From: Burkholderiales bacterium
GTDB lineage: Bacteria > Pseudomonadota > Gammaproteobacteria > Burkholderiales > Burkholderiaceae_C
Assembly: GCA_028868825.1 (NCBI GenBank)
Contig: JAGWTU010000043.1
Location: 1-44,406 of the forward strand
Direction: 5' to 3'
Length of the DNA stretch: 44,406 nucleotides
The translations under genes were made by a program, and so were the position numbers. This document shows positions 7,263-15,525 of this stretch, in pieces (the first letter of the stretch is position 1; every line of letters begins with the position of its first letter). A model generated the notes under the pieces. It saw only the letters and a program-made list of their open reading frames with translations, did no database searches and was not told the DNA's origin.

Positions 7263-8681
7263 ATGCATTTCACCGATCTCGGCCTCGCCGAGCCGCTTCT
7301 GCGTGCCGTCAAGGACCAGGGCTACGATGTTCCCACCCCCATCCAGGCGCAAGCCATCCCGCAGGTACTCAAGGGCGGCGACCTGCTCGCCGGCGCGCAG
7401 ACCGGCACCGGCAAGACCGCCGGTTTCGTGCTGCCGATGCTGCAGCGCCTGTCTGCCGTCAAGCCGGTCAAGGACGCGCGTGGCCGCGTGCCGATCCGCG
7501 CCCTCATCCTGACGCCGACGCGCGAGCTCGCGGCGCAGGTCGAGGAAAGCGTGCGCGTCTATGGCAAGTACCTCACGCTGACGAGCATGGTGATGTTCGG
7601 CGGCGTCGGCATGCAGCCGCAGATCGACCGCCTCAAGCGCGGCATCGACATCCTGGTGGCGACGCCGGGGCGTCTGCTCGACCATCATCAGCAGCGCACG
7701 CTCGATCTGAGCCATGTCGAGATCTTCGTCCTCGACGAGGCCGATCGCATGCTCGACATGGGCTTCATCCACGACATCAAGAAGGTGCTCGCGGTGCTGC
7801 CGCCCAAGAAGCAAAGCCTGCTCTTCAGCGCCACCTTCAGCGACGAGATCAAGGCGCTGGCCGACCGGCTGCTGAACGCGCCCGGACTGATCGAGGTCGC
7901 GCGCCGCAACCAGACGGCCGAGACGATCGAGCAGAAGATCCACCCGGTCGGCCGCGAGCGCAAGAAGGAGCTGCTGGCGCATCTGATCAAGAGCGGCGAC
8001 TGGCACCAGGTGCTGGTGTTCACGCGCATGAAGCATGGCGCGAACCGCCTCACCGATTACCTGAACGACCAGGGCATCAGCGCGATGGCGATCCACGGCA
8101 ACAAGAGCCAGACGGCGCGCACGAAGGCGCTGGCCGACTTCAAGGCCGGATCGCTGCAGGTGCTGGTGGCGACCGACATCGCCGCGCGCGGCATCGACAT
8201 CGACCAGTTGCCGCACGTCGTCAATTTCGAGATGCCCAACGTGCCCGAGGATTACGTGCACCGCATCGGCCGCACCGGCCGTGCCGGGGCCCAGGGCGAG
8301 GCGATTTCGCTGGTTTGCCTGGACGAGGACATCTTCGTGCGCGACATCGAGCGCCTGATCAAGCGCAGCATCCCGCGCGAGACGGTGCCCGGCTTCGAGC
8401 CGCCGGCGGGCGAGAAGGCCGAGCCCATCGTGCTCGGGCGCATGACGATCGGCGTCGGCGGGACGCAGCGCAATGCGGGTGGATTCGGCGGCGGCCGGCC
8501 GGGTGGTGGTGATCGCTCGGGCGGTGGTGGCGGCCGGTCCGGTGGCGGTGGACGGCCGGGTGGTGGTAGCGGAGGCGGCGGTGGACGCGGCGGTCCGGCA
8601 CGGCCGGGCGGCGGTGGCGGTGGTGGACGTCCCGGCGGTTCGCGGCCGGCGGCTGCACGCGGCGGGCCGCCGAAGCGCTGA
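7263..8681 (+). CDS. rhlE: DEAD-box RNA helicase RhlE
   Basis: A 472-residue ATP-dependent RNA helicase. In order it has a Q motif (TPIQAQAIP, about 25-33), Walker A AQTGTGKT (45-52), PTRELA (85-90), ATPGR (133-137), DEAD (158-161), SAT, and the C-terminal motifs ARGID and HRIGRTGRAG. From about residue 396 the tail is almost pure Gly with scattered Arg, Pro and Ser (GGGGRSGGGGRPGGG-like repeats), a disordered RGG-type RNA-binding extension typical of RhlE. The family acts in ribosome assembly and mRNA turnover, often under cold stress. No strong Shine-Dalgarno is seen; the ATG follows an A-rich stretch. Confidence 0.95.
   Translation: MHFTDLGLAEPLLRAVKDQGYDVPTPIQAQAIPQVLKGGDLLAGAQTGTGKTAGFVLPMLQRLSAVKPVKDARGRVPIRALILTPTRELAAQVEESVRVYGKYLTLTSMVMFGGVGMQPQIDRLKRGIDILVATPGRLLDHHQQRTLDLSHVEIFVLDEADRMLDMGFIHDIKKVLAVLPPKKQSLLFSATFSDEIKALADRLLNAPGLIEVARRNQTAETIEQKIHPVGRERKKELLAHLIKSGDWHQVLVFTRMKHGANRLTDYLNDQGISAMAIHGNKSQTARTKALADFKAGSLQVLVATDIAARGIDIDQLPHVVNFEMPNVPEDYVHRIGRTGRAGAQGEAISLVCLDEDIFVRDIERLIKRSIPRETVPGFEPPAGEKAEPIVLGRMTIGVGGTQRNAGGFGGGRPGGGDRSGGGGGRSGGGGRPGGGSGGGGGRGGPARPGGGGGGGRPGGSRPAAARGGPPKR
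8476..8660 (+). repeat. imperfect GGC/GGT-rich repeats encoding the glycine-rich tail of RhlE
   Basis: Degenerate short repeats of ggcggtggt/ggcggccgg units, in frame with rhlE. They encode Gly runs broken by RP, RS and RG. They are coding low-complexity DNA, prone to slippage, and not a separate element. Confidence 0.8.
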
Positions 8682-9053
8682 GGTCGATGGCGGCCCGATC
8701 GGCCGGCTGGCCGGTGGGGTCGCGGATGTCGATCTGATCCATTCTTTGTTCGCGGGTGCCGCCTGCCGCGAGGCACGGGATGTTGACGGCGAGCGCTGTC
8801 AACGAGCGGTCAACGAACTTCGGCCAATCGCCTGTCGGACTGTGTGCGGCACTCCGTTCGGCCGCCTTGCCGGGCGCCTGGACACAAAAATTGGGTGCCC
8901 GCTGTCGACCCTGACCAGTCGGTCGCAGGTGAGAGCTTGTCCACCCGGTAGCGGTCGTTCGGCGCATCGCCATGGCCGCGTCAGCGCTGCGGCGAGCCCT
9001 GTCGGCGACCCTACTTGAGTTGAATCGCGCAGCCGTGCAGGGCGTGGACCTCG
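8682..9053. other. non-coding stretch after rhlE
   Basis: 372 nt without a supported gene. A weak hairpin (CGGCC-GGCT-GGCCG) lies about 20 nt after the rhlE stop, without a T-run. An octamer, GTCAACGA, is repeated directly at 8798-8805 and 8809-8816 (11-bp period, one helical turn), and TTGAC at 8783-8787 forms an inverted repeat with the first copy. This looks like a possible regulator site or a -35 box, but no -10 is evident. An open frame from 8972 to 9235 has no recognisable family and overlaps the next gene in another frame. Confidence 0.5.
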
Positions 9054-9947
9054 ATGCGATCATCGGCATGCCGCCGAATTGCCCGCGTGTACTACGCCAA
9101 CATATGGCAGACTCTTCATCCCCTGGACGAGGTGCCACTTGCTCAGCACCGTACGGTCGAATCCGATTTGGCCGGATTGCACATACGGCCACCGCACGCC
9201 GAATCCACACGATATGCAACTGTGAACATTCATGAATTCGGGCTCCCAAATGGAATTCCCGTGGTTTTCTTCTTCGGCACTCCGCAACGAGGAGATGCAG
9301 GTGCGGAATTCGACTCGCTTGCTTCAGAACGCGGCATACGGCTAATTTGTCCGACGAGGCCGTGGTACGACGATCAATCGGTTCACCCGTCGTTCGACGC
9401 AGTGACCGACCCGGTTCTGGAATACCTGAAGATCTCTGGTATCACCACGGCATTCGCGGCAGGAGGAAGTGGCGGCGGCCCCTTCGCGCTGCACCTGGCG
9501 ATCAACGGAGGTGATCTCATCGTCGATTGCACGCTTCTTGCATCCATGGGACTTCCCGAGAGCTATGCCGAACACGTAACTTCTCCGCCGTCGCGCGAGC
9601 TTCTCAAGACGTTCAAACCGCGTGACTACGATGCATGGCAAGTCGCCTTTGCGAAGTGGGGACTGCCGCGGGATCTTGCGCACGGAGCCTGGGGCGATTT
9701 TTTGATCTACTTTGACTACCTTCCGAAGATTGGGCGCGGAATTGACAAGAAGGTGTACGTATATCAGAGTGAATCCGATCCAAATGCACCCTTGGCGAGT
9801 GTCCAGGAGATGCTTTCCGAAGCCACAGCCGTGGAGTGGAAGATCGACAAGTCTGCCTGCCACATCGCATTGGCCCAGGACGCGTCGAACACTCTAGTCG
9901 GTGAAATATTTCGGGCAATTGCTCAACGCTCGCGGCACGCTCCATAG
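9054..9947 (+). CDS. alpha/beta hydrolase, atypical oxyanion motif
   Basis: A 297-residue protein recognisable as an alpha/beta hydrolase from about residue 55. The nucleophile elbow is G137-G-S139-G-G141 between a beta strand (TTAFAAG) and helix (PFALHLAI). The likely acid is D242 (SESDPNAP) and the likely histidine H270 (SACHIAL). The usual HGTPG oxyanion loop reads FFGTPQRG, with Phe in place of His. The first 50 residues look unlike the family, so the true start may be further in, for example a GTG at 9087 or later; no Shine-Dalgarno settles it. Substrate unknown. Codon use is clearly less GC-biased than in neighbouring genes, suggesting recent transfer. Confidence 0.65.
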   Translation: MRSSACRRIARVYYANIWQTLHPLDEVPLAQHRTVESDLAGLHIRPPHAESTRYATVNIHEFGLPNGIPVVFFFGTPQRGDAGAEFDSLASERGIRLICPTRPWYDDQSVHPSFDAVTDPVLEYLKISGITTAFAAGGSGGGPFALHLAINGGDLIVDCTLLASMGLPESYAEHVTSPPSRELLKTFKPRDYDAWQVAFAKWGLPRDLAHGAWGDFLIYFDYLPKIGRGIDKKVYVYQSESDPNAPLASVQEMLSEATAVEWKIDKSACHIALAQDASNTLVGEIFRAIAQRSRHAP

Positions 9948-10072
9948 CACGACAAATTACCTCGTTCGCCCAGGAGCTGACGTTGGTGAGCGACTGGTCA
10001 TGGCCTGTCGGCGACAGCTCACAGTCACGCTGCAGCAGCTTGCTGGCCTGCATCGGCCGGCCCCGATGAACT

Positions 10073-10396
10073 TCAGCGCCTGTAGTCCCCTTCCCGCTGG
10101 TGCCTCACCGCGCCGACGACCACGTTGTCGCCGATGACATCGAACAGAACGATGTAGCCGGTTCCTCCGAATGGAACGATCAATTCGCGCGATCGGCCGT
10201 TGCCCAGTTCCGCTTTGCGGCAGGTATAGGGTGACCACGATAGCAGGCGCATGCCATCGCGGAGGGCGTCGAGAGCTCGTTGCGCCGCTGGCCAGTCCGG
10301 ACTCCCGCTCGCGAGTTCTCGTGCAATGGCAAAGTCCTTGAGCCGTTGCAGGTCGTCCACGGCCTCATCCGGCAGCGTGACCGCGTAAACGGCCAT
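10073..10396 (-). CDS. type II toxin, RelE/ParE family
   Basis: A 107-residue protein with the ParE/RelE layout: an N-terminal strand (YAVTLPDEAVDDLQRLKDF), a helical hairpin, then RDGMRLLSWSPYTCRK, the strand pair ELIVPFGGTGYIVLFDVIGDN and a C-terminal VVVGAVRHQREGDYR. The final RHQRE-x-DY segment is typical of ParE-like toxins. Family members poison gyrase or cleave mRNA; which applies here cannot be read. The ATG overlaps the antitoxin stop by one base (TGATG), the usual antitoxin-first coupling. Confidence 0.85.
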   Translation of the reverse strand: MAVYAVTLPDEAVDDLQRLKDFAIARELASGSPDWPAAQRALDALRDGMRLLSWSPYTCRKAELGNGRSRELIVPFGGTGYIVLFDVIGDNVVVGAVRHQREGDYRR

Positions 10397-10683
10397 CACT
10401 TGCCCGTGCGCTTGGCGGCTCGACGCTTCGCGTCGTCGAGACGCGCCTGAAGACTGTCCATGACTTCGTCGGCAGTGCGCCCACCACCGCCTTGTTTCTT
10501 CCACCGCTCGATAGCCGCCTCGCCGCGTGTGACGAACTCCGATTGCACGCGACGCCAGGCAGCGGCCGCAACGACCGCCGCCTCGATGAACTGAGTGAGC
10601 GACTCGCCCTCGCGTAGGACGGCCTCTACTTCTGCGCGAACCTCAGGCTCGACGCGAATCGGGGGGAACGTTGCAGAGCGCAT
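10396..10683 (-). CDS. antitoxin, YlcI/YnfO-type ribbon-helix-helix-like
   Basis: A 95-residue protein starting RSATFPPIRVEPEVRAEVE, with a short strand and two helices (LREGESLTQFIEAAVVAAAAW) like the YlcI/YnfO group found beside ParE toxins. The C-terminal half is charged and probably wraps the toxin. It is upstream of and coupled to the toxin gene. There is no Shine-Dalgarno in front of the ATG, and the predicted -10 box ends only about 8 nt before it, so the transcript may be leaderless. It likely represses its own promoter at the palindrome at 10696-10709. Confidence 0.8.
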   Translation of the reverse strand: MRSATFPPIRVEPEVRAEVEAVLREGESLTQFIEAAVVAAAAWRRVQSEFVTRGEAAIERWKKQGGGGRTADEVMDSLQARLDDAKRRAAKRTGK

Positions 10684-10690
10684 AGCCGCA

Positions 10691-10710
10691 GTGTATAGCA
10701 GACGTGCTAC
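10691..10710 (-). promoter_or_regulatory. toxin-antitoxin promoter/operator
   Basis: On the - strand TGCTATACA (10700-10692) is an extended -10 box (TGn plus TATACA). It overlaps a dyad TAGCA-gacg-TGCTA (10696-10709), a good position for autorepression by the antitoxin. The -35 region is poor, as expected for an extended -10. Transcription should start at about 10684-10686, next to the antitoxin ATG. Confidence 0.5.
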
Positions 10711-10891
10711 AGCAGCATGCGGAGTCCGTTCCCCTGTCCTGGGCTGTCCTGAGTTGAGCGACTGGTTCTCGGCAGATGTCTATCAGCGCCCGCCCGCATC
10801 CGCCTTTGCTCGCAGCGGCCTCATCACGCAGCAACCTCAGCATGCAACCGATCGGGCACACGGACCTACCGCCAGCCGCGCTCGACAGGCT

Positions 10892-11512
10892 TCAGCGCGA
10901 CGACGCCAGCCGCTCCCCCGCCGCATCGATCGACGCCTTCAGATCCGCATAGTTGTGATGCACCGCGAACTGCGGGAACTGCGCCACGATGCCCGCCGGC
11001 GGGTGGATGAAGAAGCCCGCATCGGCGGCGCCGAGCATGCCGGTGTCGTTGTACGAATCGCCGGCGGCGATGACCTGGAAGTTCAGGCTCTTGAACGCGT
11101 TCACCGCATGCCGCTTCTGGTCGGGCTGGCGCAGCCGGTATTCGGCGACGTAGCCGTCGGCGTCGGTGACGAGACGGTGGCAGAACAGCGTCGGCCGCCC
11201 GAGCTGGCGCATCAGCGGGTCGGCGAATTCGTAGAACGTGTCCGAGAGGATCACGACCTGGTAGCGCGAGCGCAGGTCGTCGAGGAACTCGCGCGCGCCC
11301 TCCATCGGTGACATCGAACCGATCACGCCCTGGATGTCGGCCAGCTTGAGGCCATGCTGGCGCAGCAGCGCCAGCCGGTACTGCATCAGCTTGTCGTAAT
11401 CGGGTTCGTCGCGCGTCGTGCGCGCGAACTCCTGGATGCCGGTGCGTTGCGAGAAGGCGATCCAGATCTCGGGGACCAGCACGCCTTCGAGGTCGAGACA
11501 GACGATTTGCAT
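10892..11512 (-). CDS. thrH: bifunctional phosphoserine phosphatase / homoserine phosphotransferase ThrH
   Basis: A 206-residue HAD-superfamily enzyme. Motif I is D7-L-E9-G-V-L (ThrH-type, with Glu as second acid), motif II lies at VVILSDTFYEF, the Lys motif at DQKRHAVNAF, and motif IV is AAGDSYNDTGML. The length matches ThrH of Pseudomonas, which dephosphorylates phosphoserine and can pass the phosphate to homoserine. The ATG at 11512 gives the standard MQIVCLDLEG start, with GGAG about 10 nt upstream. It stands alone, divergent from the secreted protein gene. Confidence 0.93.
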   Translation of the reverse strand: MQIVCLDLEGVLVPEIWIAFSQRTGIQEFARTTRDEPDYDKLMQYRLALLRQHGLKLADIQGVIGSMSPMEGAREFLDDLRSRYQVVILSDTFYEFADPLMRQLGRPTLFCHRLVTDADGYVAEYRLRQPDQKRHAVNAFKSLNFQVIAAGDSYNDTGMLGAADAGFFIHPPAGIVAQFPQFAVHHNYADLKASIDAAGERLASSR

Positions 11513-11656
11513 GGGGGGAGGGCTCCGTGGCGAGTCGCCGATCGTACCCGGCGCAGTAAGGACCTCGCCGCCCGGGCGACCCAGAGGGGGCCGGCGCAGG
11601 TCGGCAACCCCCCAACCCCCACCACCCCTCATTCGAGAAATAGCCAGGAGAGAGCG

Positions 11657-12691
11657 ATGACGATGAAACTGCACTGGATCGCGGCCGCATGCGTGATGGC
11701 CGCCGGCACCGCCGCACAGGCCGACGAGCACGCCGCGGCGATGGTCGTGACGGCGAGCAATACGGCGACGAATCAATTGCTGGTCTACGACACGGCGGGC
11801 AACCTGCTCGAAACCCTCGCCACCCAGGGCCAGGGCGGTGTCGGCGGCAATGCCGGCGGCATCGCCTACGCGCATGGCCGGCTCGCGGTGGTGAACCACG
11901 GTTCGTCGAACGTGAGCATCTTCGGCCGCAGCGGCGGCGGGCACCATCATTTCCAGCTCGAGCATGTCATCCCGACCCAGGGCCAGCCGGTGAGCGTCGC
12001 CTTCGGTGCCGGCCATCTGTACGTGCTGACCGGCACGCGGGTCGAATCGCATGCGATCGACGGCGGCGGCGTGCGCACGAGCGCCGACGGCTCGACCCAG
12101 CTGCTGCATGCCGACGGCTCGGCCGGGCAGGTCGGCGTCATCCGCGGCCAGTTGATCATCACCGAGAAGAGCAATGCCATCGAAAGCGTCGCACTCGACG
12201 GCCGCGGCGCCGTGGGCGGCGTGGCGACGAGCGTCGCCGCCATCCCCGCCAATGTCGACACGCCGCTGGGCCTGGCCACGCGCGGCGACGAGGCCTACGT
12301 GACGATCGCCCACGCGAACGAGATCAGCCTCGTGCGCGGCGACCAGGTGCTCTCGACGACCGGGTCGGGGACGCAGAACGCGCCCTGCTGGCTCACGCTC
12401 GCCGGTCCTTTCCTGTACTCGGCGAACACGCCGAGCATGAGCCTGTCGCGCTATGCCGTCTACGGGCAGAAGATCGTCCAGGACGCGGCCGTCGCGGCCT
12501 CGTTCAACGGCAAGCCCACCGACGTCGACTACCGCGCCGGTCTGCTCGCGGCGATCGACTCCAATGGCACGGCGTCGCACGTCTCGGTGTTCGGCGTCGA
12601 CGAGGACGGCAACTTGGCGCTGAAGGCGGTGGCGACGGTCAACTCGCCGTCGATCAACGGCGTCGTCGTGGTCGCCGGCGACCGCGATTGA
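11657..12691 (+). CDS. secreted beta-propeller-like protein of unknown function
   Basis: A 344-residue exported protein. Residues 1-23 form a signal peptide (AAGTAAQA cleavage). The rest consists of repeating strand-turn units such as LLVYDTAGNLLET, RLAVVNHGSSNVSIFG, HLYVLTG, AYVTIAHANEISLV, FLYSANTPSMSLSRYAV and HVSVFGVDEDGNL, as in lactonase/YncE-like seven-bladed propellers. No catalytic signature is clear. A GGGHHHF stretch (about residue 98) could bind metal. The start is well supported by AGGAGAG 6 nt before the ATG. Alone between thrH and a convergent membrane-protein gene; no function is proposed. Confidence 0.7.
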   Translation: MTMKLHWIAAACVMAAGTAAQADEHAAAMVVTASNTATNQLLVYDTAGNLLETLATQGQGGVGGNAGGIAYAHGRLAVVNHGSSNVSIFGRSGGGHHHFQLEHVIPTQGQPVSVAFGAGHLYVLTGTRVESHAIDGGGVRTSADGSTQLLHADGSAGQVGVIRGQLIITEKSNAIESVALDGRGAVGGVATSVAAIPANVDTPLGLATRGDEAYVTIAHANEISLVRGDQVLSTTGSGTQNAPCWLTLAGPFLYSANTPSMSLSRYAVYGQKIVQDAAVAASFNGKPTDVDYRAGLLAAIDSNGTASHVSVFGVDEDGNLALKAVATVNSPSINGVVVVAGDRD

Positions 12692-12715
12692 TCGTATGGC
12701 CCATGGGTCGGGTGA

Positions 12716-13045
12716 CTAGCTACTGGAGTCGTGACCGACGCCGAGGTCCCAGTCGCTGCCGCAGCTCCCGCAATGGGCGATCCAGTTCGGTCGCTGGCGC
12801 TCGGTAACAGTCCGCGTCGCGCTGCCGCAGTTCGGGCAGGCGACGCGGTGGAGCCGCCACCAGGTCCAGCCCAGGGTGCCGGCGGCCGCGGCGACGAACC
12901 CGATCGCCAGCGGCCCGCCGATGCTTTCGTGACCCAAGTGGAACGCGACCATGCTGGCCGCGAACAGGCCTGCCGATGCGATCCAGCCGCGCAGAAAACC
13001 GCGCCGGAAATCGCGGGCGAAGCTCGGGTGAGGGCGGATCGACAT
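12716..13045 (-). CDS. small membrane protein with zinc ribbon
   Basis: A 109-residue protein. A basic N terminus (RPHPSFARDFRRGFLRG) is followed by two hydrophobic segments (about 21-36 and 44-62). The C-terminal domain has two CxxC knuckles, CPNCGS and CGSCGSDW, likely binding one zinc. No family name recognised. It is immediately downstream of the DUF3592-like gene (17-nt gap), so the two are probably co-transcribed. Confidence 0.65.
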   Translation of the reverse strand: MSIRPHPSFARDFRRGFLRGWIASAGLFAASMVAFHLGHESIGGPLAIGFVAAAAGTLGWTWWRLHRVACPNCGSATRTVTERQRPNWIAHCGSCGSDWDLGVGHDSSS

Positions 13046-13062
13046 GGTCTGGATGCGGCGCG

Positions 13063-13437
13063 TCAATGCCAGGCCGCGTACAACGAACCCAGCCCGAGCA
13101 GCGTCAGCGCGAGCGGTGCCGACCACATGAAGAAGAACCCCGGGATATACGCCCGCTCGGGCTGCGACGGCAGGTAGCGCACCGTGAGGTCGGTGCCCAC
13201 CGCGGGTGAGGGCGCCGAACTGCCGCCGTTCGAGGTGAAGCGTCGCTGCGTGCCGTTGGCGTCGTGAAATTCGATCGTCGGGTGGTAGGAGACGTTGCCG
13301 TCGATCTCGCGCCGCTCGAGCGCGACGACCCGGCCGATGGCCTCGACGCCGCTGAATTGCACGCGCCATCGCCGCCACCCGAGCCAGCCCGCGCCCGCGA
13401 GGCAGGCCCAGCCGGCGAGGCCGAAAAAGATATGCAT
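13063..13437 (-). CDS. DUF3592-like membrane protein
   Basis: A 124-residue protein with a membrane segment at each end (about 3-20 and 101-121) and a soluble beta domain between them. The central text (GRVVALERREIDGNVSYHP, FHDANGTQRRFTSN, VGTDLTVRYLPSQPERAYI) is typical of the DUF3592 family. No biochemical role is known. It precedes the zinc-ribbon membrane protein on the same strand. Confidence 0.75.
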   Translation of the reverse strand: MHIFFGLAGWACLAGAGWLGWRRWRVQFSGVEAIGRVVALERREIDGNVSYHPTIEFHDANGTQRRFTSNGGSSAPSPAVGTDLTVRYLPSQPERAYIPGFFFMWSAPLALTLLGLGSLYAAWH

Positions 13438-13597
13438 CGAAAGCCACTCCCCCTGGTGGCCCGCGCGCGGCGCCGTGGCCGGCCCGCATCATACGCCGGG
13501 CCGCTTTCGGTCTTGCTTGGGCGCGGCGCTGATCCGGCCCCCTTGCGGCCGCACGATGCCGGCGACAATGGAAGCCCCGATTCGAACAGGCGCCTCG

Positions 13598-14581
13598 ATG
13601 CCCGATCCTCTCCGACGCAGGCTGCTGATGTCGCTGGCCGGTGGCCTCCCGGGCTGCGCGTCGACGCCGCCGCCGATGCCGCCTTCGTCCGCGGGCGGCG
13701 GCCGCTTTGTCGATTACGACGCCTTCCCATCGCGACACGTGGCGCCGCGCCGCGTGCGGGTCTGGCTGCCGCCGGACGCCGACGCGCCTCGCGAGCGCTG
13801 CGCCGTGCTCTACATGCAGGACGGCCAGAACGTCTTCGATCCGCCGGGCCCGATGGCGCATGGCGCCTGGGACGTCGACCGCCATCTGCTGGCGCTGCGC
13901 CGTTCGAACGCCATCCGGCCGACGATGGTCGTCGCGGTCTGGAATACCGAGGGCCATCGGGCGCGCGAATACGGGCCGCAGGCGCCGATCGAGAGCCTGC
14001 CGGCCGATTTGCGCGCGATGGTGCCGCCCGGCGATGGCACGGGTGACACCGCGCCGCTGTCCGACGCCTACGTGCGCTTCCTGGCGACCGAACTCAAGCC
14101 CGCGATCGATGCCCGCTTCCCCACCCGGGCGGGCCGCGACGACACCTTCCTCATGGGGTCGAGCATGGGCGGGCTGATCTCGCTCTACGCGCTGGCGTCT
14201 TTTCCCGACGTATTCGGCGCGGCCGCCTGCTTGTCCACGCATTGGGTCCTGACGACGAATTTCGCCGCCTTTGCGGCGGTATTCGGCGCCGGCGCAGCCG
14301 GCGTCGATCCGCGCGTCGAGCGCATGGCCGCAGCCTATCTCGACTGGTTGCGGGGGCATCTGCCGCAAGCGGGTACGCACCGCCTGTATTTCGATCATGG
14401 AACCCGCGGCCTCGACGCGCTGTACGGTCCGCTTCAGCAACGGGTCGATCGCTTGCTCGAGGCCAAGGGCTACCGCAGCGGCGTCGACTGGACGACGCGC
14501 GTCTTTCCCGGTGCGGCGCACGACGAAAGCGCCTGGCGCGAGCGGCTGGCGATACCCTTGACCTTCCTGCTGCGACGCTAG
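13598..14581 (+). CDS. putative lipoprotein esterase (esterase D / enterochelin esterase-like fold)
   Basis: A 327-residue protein. The N terminus has RRR, a hydrophobic stretch and a lipobox L-P-G-C20, suggesting export and lipidation. The hydrolase domain shows VLYMQDGQNVFDP (near the oxyanion region), the nucleophile elbow G-S-S189-M-G-G and a C-terminal His (GAAHDES, H308), the pattern of PF00756 esterases. Upstream in-frame ATGs exist (for example 13568), but starting at 13598 places the lipobox correctly. Substrate unknown. 53 nt before the GDSL hydrolase on the same strand, possibly one unit. Confidence 0.8.
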   Translation: MPDPLRRRLLMSLAGGLPGCASTPPPMPPSSAGGGRFVDYDAFPSRHVAPRRVRVWLPPDADAPRERCAVLYMQDGQNVFDPPGPMAHGAWDVDRHLLALRRSNAIRPTMVVAVWNTEGHRAREYGPQAPIESLPADLRAMVPPGDGTGDTAPLSDAYVRFLATELKPAIDARFPTRAGRDDTFLMGSSMGGLISLYALASFPDVFGAAACLSTHWVLTTNFAAFAAVFGAGAAGVDPRVERMAAAYLDWLRGHLPQAGTHRLYFDHGTRGLDALYGPLQQRVDRLLEAKGYRSGVDWTTRVFPGAAHDESAWRERLAIPLTFLLRR

Positions 14582-14634
14582 CTGCCCGCAGCTTCCCCCC
14601 CCCCTGGGTCCGATTGGCCCGCCGGAGATCCACG

Positions 14635-15450
14635 ATGAAAACGAATGCGCTCGCGCGTCTGACGGCCCTGGTGTGGCTCGCCGGCGCGCAGATCGTCGCC
14701 TCGGCCGCCGATGCCGGTGGCTACGCCTCGACGCGACCCGAACCCCGCGTCGAATATTGGCAGCGGCGCCAGGCCGAGATCGAGGCGCAGGTCGCCGACG
14801 CCGCCCGCATGCGCGCCGTCAGGCTCGTCTTCGTCGGCGATTCGATCACCGATTTCTGGCTGCTCGGCGACGACCCCTGGATACCGGGCCGCATCCATGG
14901 CCGCCGCATCTGGGACGAGTCATTCGGCGCCGCCGCCGAGCCGCGCAACCGGGCGCTGAACATCGGCGTCTCGGGCGACCGCACCGAGCATCTGCTGTTC
15001 AGGATCCTGCCGAAATCCGAAGGCGGCCGCGGCGAACTCGATGCCGTGGCGCTGGCGCCGGAATTCTTCGTGCTGATGGTCGGCATCAACAATTCCTACG
15101 CCGCCGAGCCGCCGGTGGCCGACAGCGTCTACGCCGGGGTGCTGGCGGTGATGCGCTCGCTGCATGCGCGCAAGCCCGGCGCGCGGCTGCTGCTGCAATC
15201 GATACTGCCGACGTCGGAAGCGGATCGCGACGACGCCGTCGTCAAGCCGGTCAATGCGCGCTTGGCGGCGCTCGCCCGCACCCCCGAGTTCGCCGGCTAC
15301 ACGACCTGGCTCGATCTCTATCCCGCGTTCGTCGATGCCCAGGGCCGGCAGCAGGTCGGGCTGTTCGTCGACGGCCTGCATCCGAACGAGGCGGGCTACC
15401 GCGTCTGGCGCGATCGGCTGCTGCCGGCGCTGGCGGCGGCGCGGCGTTGA
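14635..15450 (+). CDS. exported SGNH/GDSL hydrolase
   Basis: A 271-residue protein with a signal peptide (residues 1-25, cleavage near ASAADA). Block I is FVGDSITDFW with nucleophile S70. Later blocks are NIGVSGDRTEHLL (block II Gly), MVGINN (block III Asn) and VDGLHPNEAGY with D246 and H249 (block V). This is the complete SGNH set, resembling the beta/gamma subunit-like acetylhydrolases. GGAG sits 8 nt before the ATG. It is likely periplasmic or extracellular and deacylates a lipid or acetylated sugar; the substrate cannot be read. Confidence 0.85.
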   Translation: MKTNALARLTALVWLAGAQIVASAADAGGYASTRPEPRVEYWQRRQAEIEAQVADAARMRAVRLVFVGDSITDFWLLGDDPWIPGRIHGRRIWDESFGAAAEPRNRALNIGVSGDRTEHLLFRILPKSEGGRGELDAVALAPEFFVLMVGINNSYAAEPPVADSVYAGVLAVMRSLHARKPGARLLLQSILPTSEADRDDAVVKPVNARLAALARTPEFAGYTTWLDLYPAFVDAQGRQQVGLFVDGLHPNEAGYRVWRDRLLPALAAARR

Positions 15451-15525
15451 CCTCGGCGGGTACAAGCTAGGGATGGCTTGCCTGCGGCAGGTGCCAACAC
15501 TGGCGAGGGTTGCCATCGGCAGCCG

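Larger units (their letters stand above)
9050..10720. other. lower-GC patch, probably acquired DNA
   Basis: Base composition drops visibly here compared with both flanks, most clearly at about 9240-9960, where A/T-rich codons are common (for example around 9700-9780). The patch carries an alpha/beta hydrolase and a toxin-antitoxin pair, cargo typical of small islands. I saw no integrase, transposase, tRNA or flanking direct repeats, so boundaries are approximate. Confidence 0.5.

Noticed and set aside
8476..8660. CRISPR-like or tandem repeat array
   Set aside because: Units are short, irregular and in frame with rhlE, encoding its glycine-rich tail. There are no spacers.
8972..9235. Open frame that might encode a separate small protein or an N-terminal, frameshifted part of the hydrolase
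   Set aside because: No family resemblance and no ribosome site. It ends inside the hydrolase in another frame, so a frameshift joining them cannot be supported from sequence alone.
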